DNA of 64,000 bases from JARRNE01 sp963824085 (GTDB taxonomy: Bacteria > Pseudomonadota > Gammaproteobacteria > Chromatiales > Chromatiaceae), in the NCBI GenBank assembly GCA_963824085.1, contig CAWGNT010000023.1, positions 1 to 64,000 of the forward strand, read 5' to 3'. The translations under genes were made by a program, and so were the position numbers. Under the pieces are notes generated by a model, which saw only the letters and a program-made list of their open reading frames with translations, was not told the origin of the DNA and did no database searches. Below, one piece after another: positions 55,700 to 64,000 of this stretch; position 1 is the stretch's first letter; the number at the start of each line of letters is the position of its first letter.

Positions 55700-58285
55700 A
55701 TGCCACGGGACGACACGGCAGCCGTGCTCCAGCCAGCGATCTTCGTCGATCGCTACCTGCCGTCGGCGGGCGCCTACGACGAGATGCGTACCCCCGAGGG
55801 GGAGGTGCGCCCGCACTGGAAATACCTTCTGGAGACCCTCCACGCCCTCGGCCCGGAGGGTATCGAGGAACGCTGGCGCGAGGCGCGTCGCCTCATTCGC
55901 GACAACGGCGTCACCTACAACGTCTACGGCGACCCGCTAGGGATGTCCCGTCCCTGGGACCTCGACCTGCTTCCTCTCCTGATTCGCAGCGACGAATGGG
56001 CCGACATTGAGCGCGGGCTCATGCAGCGGGCCGAGCTGCTTAACCTGATCCTCCTCGACCTGTATGGCCCGCGAAACCTGATCCGCCGCGGGTTGCTGCC
56101 CCCGGAGCTGATAGACGGCTATCCCGGCTACCTGCTTCCGTGCCACGGCATCCGCGCGGCCGGAGACCGCCTACTAATCCACTATGCGGCTGATCTCACG
56201 CGCGCTCCGGACGGGAGCTGGCGCGTGATCGACGACCGCACCCAAAGCCCCTCCGGCGCCGGCTACGCCTTGGAGAACCGGGTGGTCCTCTCCCGCGTCC
56301 TGCCGAGCCTCTTCCGCGACTCTCACGTCCACCGACTGGCAGGGTTCTACCGATCGATGCGGCGCACCCTGACCAGACTGGCCCCGCGCCGGGACGAGCA
56401 CGCGCGTGTGGCCGTGTTGACCCCAGGGCCAAGCAATGAGGCTTACTTCGAGCACGCCTATCTGGCTAACTACCTTGGCTACGGCCTAGTGCAAGGGGCG
56501 GACCTGTCGGTACGCGACGGCGCCCTCTGGCTGCGAACCTTGGGGCGATTGGAGCGCATCGACGCGGTCCTGCGGCGGGTGGACGACATCTGGTGCGACC
56601 CCCTGGAGCTCAGAGAGGATTCGCTGCTTGGCGTGCCCGGCCTGGTGCAGGCGACACGGGCGGGCAATGTCACACTGGCCAATGCGCTCGGCAGTGGGGT
56701 GCTCGAGCATCCAGGACTCGCGGCCTTTCTGCCCGAGCTCTGCCGTGCCCTGCTGGGAGAGGACCTGCAGCTACCGGGCATCCAGACCTGGTGGTGCGGA
56801 AACCCTGCGGATCGCACATTCGTGCTCGCCAACCTCTCCAGCCTGATCATCAAACCGGCGGACACCGAGGTCAGCCAGCGCTGGTTATACGGGCCGGAGC
56901 TGGAGCCCGCGGAGCTCACCCGGCTGACTGCGGCGATCGAGGCCGAGCCAACCCATTATGTCGCCCAGGAGCACATCGTCCCATCCACCTCTCCCGCGCT
57001 CATTGGCAGCCACATCGAGCCGCGACCGACGATCCTGCGGAGCTTTCTCGTGAGCGAGGAGGACGGCTTCACCGTCATGCCGGGAGGTCTCAGCCGCGCA
57101 TCGCTATCTCCGGACGCACCGATGGTCTCCAACCAGCTGGGAGGCCTGGGCAAGGACACATGGGTGTTGGCCTCGGAGCCGGAGCGACAGGAGAGCCTCC
57201 TTGTGAGCGCCGACCGGTTGGCGCCCGCTGTGGTGCAGGAGAGCGAGGTCTCGAGCCGGGTTGCCGACAACCTGTTCTGGATTGGGCGTTACGCCGAGCG
57301 CGCCGAGGGGCTGGTGCGCCTCTTGCGCATCATCATCTTCAAGCTCTTTGAGCGTGCCAGCTTCTCCCAGGCAAGCGACGCCAGCTGCTGCATGCGCACC
57401 CTGCTCGAGGCGCTGACGCTGCAGACACTGACCTACCCGGGCTTCGTCGGGAAACGGGCGGCGGAACGCCTGGCGGACCCGGTGCCCGAGATGCTGTCGC
57501 TCATATCCGACGCCAACCGTCTCGGAGGACTCCCCCAAACTTTACAGGCGCTGGGCCAGGCCGCCTGGTCGGTGCGTGACCGCCTCTCCACCGACACCTG
57601 GCGTGTCGTGAACGACATCGAGGTCCACCTGCGCTCACTGACGAAGCAGCCACCGGCGGAGCTGGCGGGCGCGCTGGACGAGCTGGATCCCCTGATCACG
57701 TCGCTGGTCGCCTTCTCCGCCCTGACGCAGGAGAACATGACGCACAACGAGGGCTGGCACTTCCTGGAGGCAGGGCGCCGCGTGGAACGCGGCGCCAACC
57801 TCTCGACGTTGTTAGGCGCAACGCTCGTGCCCGTAAGCGCAGAGGTGGAGGAGACCCTCGTGGTCGAGTCTGTTCTCGGCGTCACCGACAGCCTGATTAC
57901 CTATCGCCGCCGCTACCAGGCCGGTACCCGAGTCGGCGCGCTGCTCGACCTGGTATTCCAGGACGAGAGCAATCCACGCGCCCTGGCCTACCAGCTGGTA
58001 AAGCTGGAGTGCTTGGTGGCGGAAATGCCACGCGCCAACTTCATCACGAGCCGAACGCCCGCGCAGCGCCTGATGCTCAAGCTTGTCACGGAGGTGCGAC
58101 TCGCCGAGATCGATGAGCTAGTCCAGGCCGAGGCCCGGGGACGCCGGCGCGAGGCGCTCGACGAAGCGCTCGGGACCATCAGTAGCGGTATTGCCGCATT
58201 GTCCGATGCGCTCACCGCACAGTATTTCCGCCACGAGGAGCGGCCCCACAGCCTGCTCCACCGTGGAGATAGGGGCATCCAGTGA
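55700..58285 (+). CDS. Circularly permuted ATP-grasp plus alpha-E domain protein
   Basis: An 861-residue two-domain protein. Residues 1-480 are a circularly permuted ATP-grasp domain (DUF404/DUF407): RDNGVTYNVYGDPLGMSRPW, then RTQSPSGAGYALENRVVLSR, LGSGVLEHPGLAAFLPELC, LSSLIIKPADTEVSQRWLYG. Residues about 520-850 are the alpha-E domain (DUF403), with SRVADNLFWIGRYAERAEGL and its HNEGWHFLEAGRRVERGANL helix. The family is expected to ligate amino acids or peptides, and it is coupled to a transglutaminase-like gene (GTGA overlap), the standard genomic pair. Product unknown. Confidence 0.93.
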   Translation: MPRDDTAAVLQPAIFVDRYLPSAGAYDEMRTPEGEVRPHWKYLLETLHALGPEGIEERWREARRLIRDNGVTYNVYGDPLGMSRPWDLDLLPLLIRSDEWADIERGLMQRAELLNLILLDLYGPRNLIRRGLLPPELIDGYPGYLLPCHGIRAAGDRLLIHYAADLTRAPDGSWRVIDDRTQSPSGAGYALENRVVLSRVLPSLFRDSHVHRLAGFYRSMRRTLTRLAPRRDEHARVAVLTPGPSNEAYFEHAYLANYLGYGLVQGADLSVRDGALWLRTLGRLERIDAVLRRVDDIWCDPLELREDSLLGVPGLVQATRAGNVTLANALGSGVLEHPGLAAFLPELCRALLGEDLQLPGIQTWWCGNPADRTFVLANLSSLIIKPADTEVSQRWLYGPELEPAELTRLTAAIEAEPTHYVAQEHIVPSTSPALIGSHIEPRPTILRSFLVSEEDGFTVMPGGLSRASLSPDAPMVSNQLGGLGKDTWVLASEPERQESLLVSADRLAPAVVQESEVSSRVADNLFWIGRYAERAEGLVRLLRIIIFKLFERASFSQASDASCCMRTLLEALTLQTLTYPGFVGKRAAERLADPVPEMLSLISDANRLGGLPQTLQALGQAAWSVRDRLSTDTWRVVNDIEVHLRSLTKQPPAELAGALDELDPLITSLVAFSALTQENMTHNEGWHFLEAGRRVERGANLSTLLGATLVPVSAEVEETLVVESVLGVTDSLITYRRRYQAGTRVGALLDLVFQDESNPRALAYQLVKLECLVAEMPRANFITSRTPAQRLMLKLVTEVRLAEIDELVQAEARGRRREALDEALGTISSGIAALSDALTAQYFRHEERPHSLLHRGDRGIQ

Positions 58286-59178
58286 TATTTCGCATCAACC
58301 ACGTCACCCGATACCTGTATTCCGAGCCGGTCTCGCTCTGTCACAGCATCGCCCATCTGAAGCCGCGCGCGCAGTCCGGGCAGCGCACCCTGTTAGCTCA
58401 GGTTCGGGTCGATCCATGGCCCGCGGTCTCACGCGAGCACACGGACTTCTTCGGCAATCGGACGAGCTACTTCTCCATTCAGCAGTCCCACACCACGCTC
58501 GATGTCGCGGGAGTCAGTGAGGTCGAGCTCTTGCCCAAGCCCTTGCCGGACTTCGCCGACTCCCCCCCATGGGAGCTGGTCCTGGCGCAGATGCATGGGC
58601 GCCCGGATGAAGAGCTGCGCACGTCTCGCATCTTTGCTCTGCCGTCCCCGTACGTCCCCCTGGAGCCCGCCGCTGCCGCCTATGCACGGGCATCCTTCCC
58701 CCGCGAGCGCCCCGTCCTGGAGGCGGTGTCAGATCTCATGGGCCGCATCTTCCGGGAACTCGAGTACGACCCCCACTTTACGACCGTCGCCACCCCCATA
58801 GACGAGGTGCTCGCGCACCGCCGCGGCGTCTGCCAGGACTTCGCCCACCTCGGACTCGCCTGTCTGCGCAGCCTCGGACTCGCCGCCCGCTACGTGAGCG
58901 GGTATCTGGAGACTGTGCCGCCGCCCGGACAACCGAAGCTGGAGGGGGCGGACGCCTCGCATGCCTGGTTCTCGGTCTTGGTTCCCGGAACCGGATGGGT
59001 AGACTTCGACCCGACGAATGACCAGGTCCCCCGAGAGCAGCACATCACCGCTGCGGTCGGGCGCGACTTCGGGGACGTCACTCCACTGCGCGGCGTCTTC
59101 TACGGCGGCGGCGAGCACACTCTGGAGGTCGCGGTCGATGTGGATCGCATCGAGCAGTCAGAGGCAATCCGGCCGTAG
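58282..59178 (+). CDS. Transglutaminase-like cysteine protease-fold protein
   Basis: A 298-residue protein. An N-terminal beta domain (FRINHVTRYLYSEPV, a bacterial transglutaminase-like N-domain) precedes the transglutaminase core with the triad Cys184 (RRGVCQDFAHLGLACLRSLG), His227 (DASHAWFSVLVP) and Asp243 (WVDFDPTND). It begins with GTG overlapping the upstream stop, so translation is coupled. It probably cleaves or cross-links the peptide made or handled by the ATP-grasp partner. No signal peptide: a cytoplasmic role. Confidence 0.94.
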   Translation: MIFRINHVTRYLYSEPVSLCHSIAHLKPRAQSGQRTLLAQVRVDPWPAVSREHTDFFGNRTSYFSIQQSHTTLDVAGVSEVELLPKPLPDFADSPPWELVLAQMHGRPDEELRTSRIFALPSPYVPLEPAAAAYARASFPRERPVLEAVSDLMGRIFRELEYDPHFTTVATPIDEVLAHRRGVCQDFAHLGLACLRSLGLAARYVSGYLETVPPPGQPKLEGADASHAWFSVLVPGTGWVDFDPTNDQVPREQHITAAVGRDFGDVTPLRGVFYGGGEHTLEVAVDVDRIEQSEAIRP

Positions 59179-59209
59179 CATTAACGCCCGCTGACAAGTC
59201 CCAACCTGA

Positions 59210-59836
59210 ATGACCATCGGACCAGAATTGACGAGCCAGATGGCCGCCTTCGTCCAGGTCATCTTCATCGACCTTGTGCTGGCCGGGGACAATGCCATCG
59301 TGGTAGGCATGGCGGCGGCATCCGTGCCCGCGGAGCAGCGCCGGCGGGTTGTCGCCTGGGGCATGGCGGCGGCCGTGGTGCTGCGGATCCTGTTCGCAAT
59401 ACTGACCACACAGCTGCTGCAGATCATCGGCCTCACCCTGGCCGGGGGGCTGCTCCTCGCCTTTGTTGCCTACCAGATGTACCGGGAGCTGCGCAGTCAT
59501 GGCCTTGACGAGCTCACCCCGGAGGACGCGTTGCACGGCGCCGAAGGCAACCGCCCCAAGAGCGTAAGCGCGGCGGTCTTGCAGGTGGCGATGGCCGACC
59601 TTTCCATGTCCCTGGACAACGTGCTCGCAGTGGCGGGAGCCGCCCACGACCACCTGATCGTCTTGGCGGCCGGGCTGCTGATCTCCATCGGAATGATGGC
59701 CTTTGCCGCGAACCTCATCGCCAAGCTCATCCACCGACACCGCTGGCTCGCCTGGGTGGGGCTAGGGATCATCACATATGTGGCCCTGAACATGGTCCTG
59801 CGGGGAACGGCGCAGGTAGCGGCGGCGATGCACTGA
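59210..59836 (+). CDS. TerC-family membrane protein (YjbE type)
   Basis: A 208-residue integral membrane protein with about seven hydrophobic segments. The two metal-binding TerC signatures, FIDLVLAGDNAIVVGMA and ADLSMSLDNVLAVAGAA, are intact, and a hydrophilic loop (LDELTPEDALHGAEGNRPK) separates the halves. The family exports Mn2+ or supports metal loading of exported enzymes. Only 31 bases separate it from the transglutaminase gene, so it may be in the same transcript; no manganese riboswitch fits in that gap. Confidence 0.9.
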   Translation: MTIGPELTSQMAAFVQVIFIDLVLAGDNAIVVGMAAASVPAEQRRRVVAWGMAAAVVLRILFAILTTQLLQIIGLTLAGGLLLAFVAYQMYRELRSHGLDELTPEDALHGAEGNRPKSVSAAVLQVAMADLSMSLDNVLAVAGAAHDHLIVLAAGLLISIGMMAFAANLIAKLIHRHRWLAWVGLGIITYVALNMVLRGTAQVAAAMH

Positions 59837-60077
59837 CCATGAGCGCAAGGTGCAGGTGCTCGACACTGGTGTCCGTGGGTCATGAGTGACGTCGAACCTC
59901 AGCTGCAGACCGCTGCCGTGGGTCGGTTGGAGTAGTGGCGCGACCCTCGGCGCGACCCCGCACCCCGACCCAAGCGCCCCAGTGGCCATGCAACAGGAAT
60001 CACCCCATGGGCAGACCGCTGTCTATACTGTCCCGAGTGGTAGGCGGCCGGCGGCCGGCGCAAGTGAGATTGTCTAT

Positions 60078-60632
60078 ATGCTGCGCAATTCCCGCGAGAG
60101 ATGGGGACTTGTCTCCCAGCTACTGCATTGGCTGGTGGCCTGCCTCATCTTCGTCCAGCTCGGTCTGGGGCTCGCCGCAGTCGGCTGGCGCCTGTCGCCG
60201 ACCAAGCTCAGCCTGTTCGTCTGGCACAAGTCCGTCGGCATGCTGGTTCTGATGCTGGTCCTAGTGCGCTTGGGTTGGCGCCTGATAAACACTGTACCAG
60301 CGCTGCCGCCCGGCACGCCGCCCTGGGAACGGCTCGCGGCGCACACCAGCCACGCCCTCCTCTACGCGCTCATGCTCGCCCTGCCCGTCACGGGATGGAT
60401 CATCAATTCCGCTGCCAACATCCCGCTCAAGCTCTTCTGGCTCGTTCCGCTCCCTGACATCACGGCCCCCGACAAGGGACTGCAGGAGGCGGCGACAAAC
60501 GCCCACATCAGCCTCTTCATCGCCCTGACCGCGCTGCTTTGCGTGCATGCCGGCGCGGCACTGCATCACCACTACGTCAAGCGCAACGACGTCCTACGCC
60601 GCATGCTGCCCTGGATGAGGCCAACACGATGA
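60078..60632 (+). CDS. Cytochrome b561
   Basis: A 184-residue diheme cytochrome of the bacterial b561 type. Four membrane helices with His ligands: VSQLLHWLVACLIFVQLGLG, LFVWHKSVGMLVLMLVLV, AHTSHALLYALMLALPVTG and LFIALTALLCVHAGAALHHH. The periplasmic loop and YVKRNDVLRRMLPW tail are typical. The ATG (MLRNSRERWG) is chosen since the longer frame upstream is not conserved. It overlaps the YceI gene by four bases (ATGA), the classical b561-YceI pairing. Confidence 0.93.
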   Translation: MLRNSRERWGLVSQLLHWLVACLIFVQLGLGLAAVGWRLSPTKLSLFVWHKSVGMLVLMLVLVRLGWRLINTVPALPPGTPPWERLAAHTSHALLYALMLALPVTGWIINSAANIPLKLFWLVPLPDITAPDKGLQEAATNAHISLFIALTALLCVHAGAALHHHYVKRNDVLRRMLPWMRPTR

Positions 60633-61192
60633 ACAGAGTGCCACTCTCCGCATGCGTGTTAGCCCTGTGCTGGGGAGGCGCCGCTCATGCTGCCGACTGG
60701 GCCATGGATGCCGGAGCGAGCAAGCTCGAGTTCGTGGTCCGCTACGAAGGTGAGCCCACCGTCGGTCGATTTCGCAAGTTCGACACCAGGCTACAGTTTG
60801 ATCCCCGACGACCGGAGGAGAGTCATCTGCGCGTAACCGTCGATGTCGAAAGCGCGGATATGGACAGTGGGGACATCAACGCTACCATCCGAGGCGCCGA
60901 ATGGTTCAATGCCGCACGCTATGGGCGCGCCCGGTTTGACAGCCGCCGAATCACCCGGGAAAAGGCGGGCGACTATGTCGCCCACGGAACGCTGATGCTG
61001 AAGGGCATCGAGCGGGAGATAGCCGTGCCCTTCGCCTGGCAAAGCGCGGGTCGGTCCGCGACCATGACCGGCCGTTTCGATCTTAGGCGCACCGCGTTCA
61101 ATATCGGCACCGGCGACTGGTCCGACGGCAACACCATCGGCCTCGAAGTTGAGGTCAGATTCGACGTGCACCTACGCCGGATTAACGACTGA
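60629..61192 (+). CDS. YceI-family periplasmic lipid-binding protein
   Basis: A 187-residue exported lipocalin-like protein. A signal peptide (RVPLSACVLALCWGGAAHA) is followed by the YceI barrel: DWAMDAGASKLEFVVRYEG, FRKFDTRLQFDPRRPEES, GAEWFNAARYGRARFDSRRI, GTLMLKGIEREIAVPFAWQ and FDLRRTAFNIGTGDWSDGN. YceI proteins bind isoprenoid lipids such as polyprenyl or quinone chains. The start overlaps the cytochrome b561 stop, so the two are coupled; with the next gene, a three-gene unit is likely. Confidence 0.94.
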   Translation: MNRVPLSACVLALCWGGAAHAADWAMDAGASKLEFVVRYEGEPTVGRFRKFDTRLQFDPRRPEESHLRVTVDVESADMDSGDINATIRGAEWFNAARYGRARFDSRRITREKAGDYVAHGTLMLKGIEREIAVPFAWQSAGRSATMTGRFDLRRTAFNIGTGDWSDGNTIGLEVEVRFDVHLRRIND

Positions 61193-61247
61193 GTATCGAG
61201 TAGTTGACGGTATCCACCCACCATCGAGCCGGCACGGCAAGCGATAC

Positions 61248-62054
61248 ATGGCTCACATGGCTTTTTCGGTTCTCCGCCTAAGGGGCCGGGTTGCAGCCGC
61301 CAGGGGTGCCGGCAGCAGGGAGGCTGCCGTCAAGTGTGCAGGGACGTATTTACGGCGTCCCGCGGCGGGAGCCTTATGCCTGCTCCTCGGGGCCTGCGCG
61401 GCCGTCCCGCCGCGCCCGCCCGTGCCGGAGCAGCCACCGGGGTTCCCGACTGCCTTCTACCGCGCAGCCGCCACCTCCGGACGGACGGTATACCGCATCG
61501 AGTCCCAAGACTCCCTGGCGACCGTCAATGCATACCGCGGCGGCTCACTCGCTAACCTCGGTCACGACCACGTGATCTCCAGCCGCCGAGTCCAAGGCTA
61601 TGTGCTGGCCTCAGACGTTGCGAGCGAGGCACGCGCCGACATCTACGTCTCCCTCGCGGACCTCAAGATCGACGAGCCGCCGCTTCGGCAGGCCGCCGGG
61701 CTCGAAGGCCAACTAAAGCCCCCAGAGATCGCCGCAACGCGTCGACATATGTTGGAGGACGTGCTGCAGGCGGCGCGCTACCCATTTCTGGAGGTGCACG
61801 CCGGCTGGGCCAGCGATGCCCCGCCCCATACCGTGCTACAGGCACGCATCAGCCTCCACGGCGTAACCCGCTCGTATCGGGTCCCCGTGAGCTATTCCCG
61901 CGATGCCGAGACCGTCACGGTGACTGGGCAGCTCCGGATCCGACAGACGGAGTTCGGCATGACGCCATACAGCGTCCTCGGCGGCTCGCTCAAGGTAAAG
62001 GATGAGCTGGGGCTCCGGTTCTCTCTTGAAGCAAAGCGCATGGGGTCCGCGTGA
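61248..62054 (+). CDS. YceI-like lipoprotein with repeat-derived N terminus
   Basis: The C-terminal 200 residues are a divergent YceI domain (GGSLANLGHDHVISSRRVQG, DLKIDEPPLRQAAGLEG, RISLHGVTRSYRVPVSYSRD, FGMTPYSVLGGSLKVKDEL). The only in-frame starts are ATG at 61248 and 61257. From residue 5 to about 42 the coding sequence is a type A palindromic repeat (SVLRLRGRVAAARGAGSREA, then RRPAAG), which runs directly into the lipobox region ALCLLLGACAAV with lipidated Cys50. The result is a lipoprotein signal sequence partly donated by the repeat. It follows the first YceI gene by 55 bases. A start hidden by mutation in an older, shorter signal is an alternative. Confidence 0.8.
   Translation: MAHMAFSVLRLRGRVAAARGAGSREAAVKCAGTYLRRPAAGALCLLLGACAAVPPRPPVPEQPPGFPTAFYRAAATSGRTVYRIESQDSLATVNAYRGGSLANLGHDHVISSRRVQGYVLASDVASEARADIYVSLADLKIDEPPLRQAAGLEGQLKPPEIAATRRHMLEDVLQAARYPFLEVHAGWASDAPPHTVLQARISLHGVTRSYRVPVSYSRDAETVTVTGQLRIRQTEFGMTPYSVLGGSLKVKDELGLRFSLEAKRMGSA
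61261..61372 (+). repeat. Cloverleaf palindromic repeat type A, copy 4, inside a gene
   Basis: Left flank CTTTTTCGGTTCTC and left arm GGGTTGCAGCCGCC match the other copies; hairpin 1 GGCAGC/GCTGCC with AGGGAG loop and hairpin 2 GGGACG/CGTCCC with TATTTACGG loop are exact. The right outer arm stops after CGGCGGGA, where the lipoprotein lipobox sequence begins. Confidence 0.82.
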
Positions 62055-62113
62055 CCGGTGCCGTTCGCGGAAGGCGCGCCGAGCTAGCCGTCGCCAAGTC
62101 TTCCACGACCCCT

Positions 62114-62317
62114 TTATCTGGGCAAGGAGGCGCTGATCGTATGCAGCTTGGCCAGGATACCCATGGCCATCAGTCCGATTCCCACCACGAACAGTGTCCT
62201 GAGCTCAAAGCCTGCCACCTGGTACACCCCGGTGAGCCGCACGATCCCTGCAAGCAAGCAGGCAGCCACTCCGCCAATGGCGGTTAGATTTCCGGCAAGG
62301 ACGAGTAATCTTTCCAT
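62114..62317 (-). CDS. Small two-helix membrane protein
   Basis: Sixty-seven residues with two hydrophobic helices (ERLLVLAGNLTAIGGVAACL with LAGIVRL, then LFVVGIGLMAMGILAKL) joined by TGVYQVAGFELRT. The pattern resembles a family of short uncharacterised membrane proteins. The start ATG is preceded by a purine-rich stretch. It converges with the YceI-like lipoprotein gene and has no partner of its own. Confidence 0.6.
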   Translation of the reverse strand: MERLLVLAGNLTAIGGVAACLLAGIVRLTGVYQVAGFELRTLFVVGIGLMAMGILAKLHTISASLPR

Positions 62318-62619
62318 TCGGCAATCCCCGAGAACAGGCGATAGTTAGTGTAGTTGTGCGACTGGCGCGGTCCGCGGACACCTTCGGCCGACGCTGCGCT
62401 ACGGACCTCTGCCAGTTTGTCAGGCCGAATACGAGCGTGCAACAAGGAGGTGCCGAGCGCCGACGAACGCGAGCACGCTTTTTCGACCAGACGGAGAGCA
62501 ACCGTGGCCGAGGGCGGATGACGATGCCCGGTGGGAGCGGCCCGTCCCCGCTGGTCGCGGAGCGAAAAAGTAGGGCGGGTTCATTATAAACTGACGCCAA
62601 TCGACCTTGGAGGTTCGGT

Positions 62620-62958
62620 ATGGAAGAACAGCTGCGAACGGTGGAGGAGCTGCTGCGCAAGTACGGACACACGTATCAGGCCAACCTGGCCATGATTGCG
62701 GCCGAACAGTTCACCCGTTCTCCCGAACAGACATGTCGATCGCTGAACGACGACGAATGGTGGGGTGGTCGCGGCTCTGTCGCCGCCACGGATCTCGCCG
62801 TGGACGGCGGTTTCAGCACGCGCGCCAGAGAGGACGGAAAGCGCCTGCGTGCCGCATTGATCAAGATTTACGCCACCATGAAGGCTCGTGGCGAGCATCA
62901 CGAGCAGGCCGAAATCGTCACGGCGCAGTTCACTAAGTGGTTGACCTCCCACGTGTGA
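62620..62958 (+). CDS. Hypothetical soluble protein, 112 residues
   Basis: Not recognised with certainty; it looks like a small all-helical protein with a conserved-looking core: TVEELLRKYGHTYQANLAMI, then LNDDEWWGGRGSVAATDLAV. TTGGAGG lies nine bases before the ATG and TATAAA at 62585 could be its -10 element. It ends with MKARGEHHEQAEIVTAQFTK. It lies upstream of the hemerythrin gene in the same direction, about 150 bases apart. Confidence 0.7.
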   Translation: MEEQLRTVEELLRKYGHTYQANLAMIAAEQFTRSPEQTCRSLNDDEWWGGRGSVAATDLAVDGGFSTRAREDGKRLRAALIKIYATMKARGEHHEQAEIVTAQFTKWLTSHV

Positions 62959-63104
62959 GTCAAGGACGCCTCGCGGCGTACTAGAGAGGTACGACCGGGG
63001 TCAAGGACCGACCGCGCAGTGTCTGCAGCGTTACGATTTGGGATGTTCGTCTTATGGGACGGACACGCTTGCCGGGCTCGCGGAACGCTCGGTAAAGGCC
63101 GTGA

Positions 63105-63578
63105 GTGAGCCGATCGATCTGTGGGGGACGCGACCTGCCAAGTCGGCGCGAGCATCGGAATCGCGACAGCACCCGCGAGACGGTACTGGTCCGGTGGTCG
63201 CCCGACGACGAGCTCGGTGTCGCGGTGATCGACCAACAGCACCGGCGACTGGCCGAAATGGTCAACGGACTTGCTATGGCGGTTGCCGCTGGGGAAGACA
63301 CCGCGCAAGTCCAAGCCATGCTCGAAGACCTGGCCCGGTTCACCGCCCATCACTTCGAAACAGAGGAAGACCTCATGGAGAGGTACCAGACCGCGAGCGC
63401 CCGGACCCATAGAGAGCAGCACCGAAAGCTCAAGGACGAACTTGCGGCGATCGAACGGCAGATCGACTCCTCTGAGCTTTCCCGCACCCTTTCCGTCATC
63501 AACGCCTGGCTGCTCGCCCACATCCGCGGCGCCGACCGCGAGCTCACGCGCGAGCTCCGTTCCCAGGGCGTGCGCTAG
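63105..63578 (+). CDS. Bacteriohemerythrin
   Basis: A four-helix-bundle oxygen-binding or oxygen-sensing protein with a di-iron site. Ligands are visible: His46 (VIDQQHRRL), His83 and Glu87 (AHHFETEEDLME), His102 and His106 (THREQHRKLK), His139 and Asp144 (AHIRGADREL). The core starts at VLVRWSPDDELGVAVID. The only in-frame start is GTG at 63105, which adds 27 residues of low similarity (SRSICGGRDLPSRREHRNRD) and lacks a good ribosome-binding site, so the true start or an upstream frameshift is uncertain. Confidence 0.88.
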   Translation: MSRSICGGRDLPSRREHRNRDSTRETVLVRWSPDDELGVAVIDQQHRRLAEMVNGLAMAVAAGEDTAQVQAMLEDLARFTAHHFETEEDLMERYQTASARTHREQHRKLKDELAAIERQIDSSELSRTLSVINAWLLAHIRGADRELTRELRSQGVR

Positions 63579-63660
63579 CACGACCGCGGGTCAATAGGGC
63601 AGACCAGCGCCAACGGACCGCCCAACAGGCTCGCCCGTCATCCCGGACGCGGGCGGGGGC

Positions 63661-63690
63661 TTGTCAACGCCGCGGCCTCGTCCCTATACT
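63661..63690 (+). promoter_or_regulatory. Promoter of tRNA-Gly
   Basis: TTGTCA and TATACT are separated by 18 bases and end 12 bases before the tRNA 5' end. Both match the sigma-70 consensus well. Confidence 0.6.
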
Positions 63691-63702
63691 CCAACCGCAC
63701 AT

Positions 63703-63776
63703 GCGGGTGTAGCTCAATGGTAGAGCAGAAGCTTCCCAAGCTTACGACGAGGGTTCGATTCCCTTCACCCGCTCCA
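63703..63776 (+). tRNA. tRNA-Gly (anticodon CCC)
   Basis: Seventy-four bases fold as a tRNA: acceptor GCGGGTG/CACCCGC, D arm TAGCTCAATGGTAGAGCA, anticodon loop CTTCCCAAG with CCC, and T arm GGGTTCGATTCCC, with discriminator T and encoded CCA. No other gene is seen in the remaining 220 bases of the window. Confidence 0.95.
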
Positions 63777-64000
63777 ACCCTCCCGCGATTCCCTGCGATC
63801 CCTCCCGGCCATGCCGCCGGCGGAGAGGCGTGCTGGCAACCCGGCCGCCCGGCTAATAGATTTAAGAGGTAAATCGTCCGCCGGACCCGCTGCGTGTTTT
63901 GGCGCCGGGGTAGACCGAAAGAACCGGCCCCGAGCAGGTCCGTCTGCGCTCGAAGGCGGCAGCCATCCCTCCTACCGTTCCGCAAACCCAGCCCCATCAT

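Noticed and set aside
59179..59209. Manganese (yybP-ykoY) riboswitch before the TerC gene
   Set aside because: Only 31 bases separate TerC from the upstream gene, too short for the aptamer, and no conserved loop is seen.

Overview
The window is GC-rich, densely coded DNA from what looks like a gammaproteobacterium, probably a Chromatiales or purple-sulfur-like lineage. That placement is inferred from the E. coli-like type I-E cas genes and the mix of heme, Fe-S, molybdate and nickel-pincer genes, and no rRNA is present to settle it.

Layout. 1-7.9 kb is a type I-E CRISPR-Cas locus: 3' end of cas3, casA-casE, cas1, cas2, an E. coli-like leader and a 7-repeat array. A Phd/PIN toxin-antitoxin pair with its own palindromic operator sits between cas6e and cas1. 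cas3 and casA each carry an apparent single-base frameshift. 9.7-19.9 kb is a copper/silver resistance island on the minus strand: a CusA-type RND pump, a CusB-type adaptor with a heavy-metal-binding domain, and a very large multicopper oxidase with fibronectin III domains. All three are broken by many frameshifts although their copper and transport motifs remain, so this stretch is either recently decayed or poorly sequenced. 20-31 kb carries two response regulators, a PAS histidine kinase, a Hanks-type Ser/Thr kinase with an EF-hand-like outer domain, a YD-repeat protein, small membrane proteins and two divergent glycosyltransferases. 31-40 kb carries a three-gene operon of unknown tiny proteins, tRNA-Ala and tRNA-Glu, HtpX, a plant-like fused HisH-HisF, a MerR-type regulator, an entericidin-like lipoprotein missed by length filters, and a TPR-methyltransferase. 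40-48 kb carries modABC and a DUF362 / NapH-NapG-like / LarB / LarC unit. 48-64 kb carries a repeat-built membrane protein, a GH13 amylase, adenine deaminase, a short pseudopilin, the ATP-grasp/alpha-E plus transglutaminase pair, TerC, cytochrome b561, two YceI-family proteins, a bacteriohemerythrin and tRNA-Gly.

The most unusual feature is a family of roughly 110-150 bp palindromic repeats (near 23.8, 42.8, 45.9 and 61.3 kb, plus a partial copy near 55.55 kb). A 16-bp outer stem encloses two smaller hairpins, and one hairpin shows a compensatory base-pair change between copies. Two copies lie in frame inside genes: one forms the linker of an Fe-S protein, the other encodes most of the region before the lipobox of a YceI-type lipoprotein. 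At least four other dispersed or inverted repeat types lie between genes.

Limits: everything here is read by eye from the sequence and from family knowledge. No search, alignment program or folding calculation was run.
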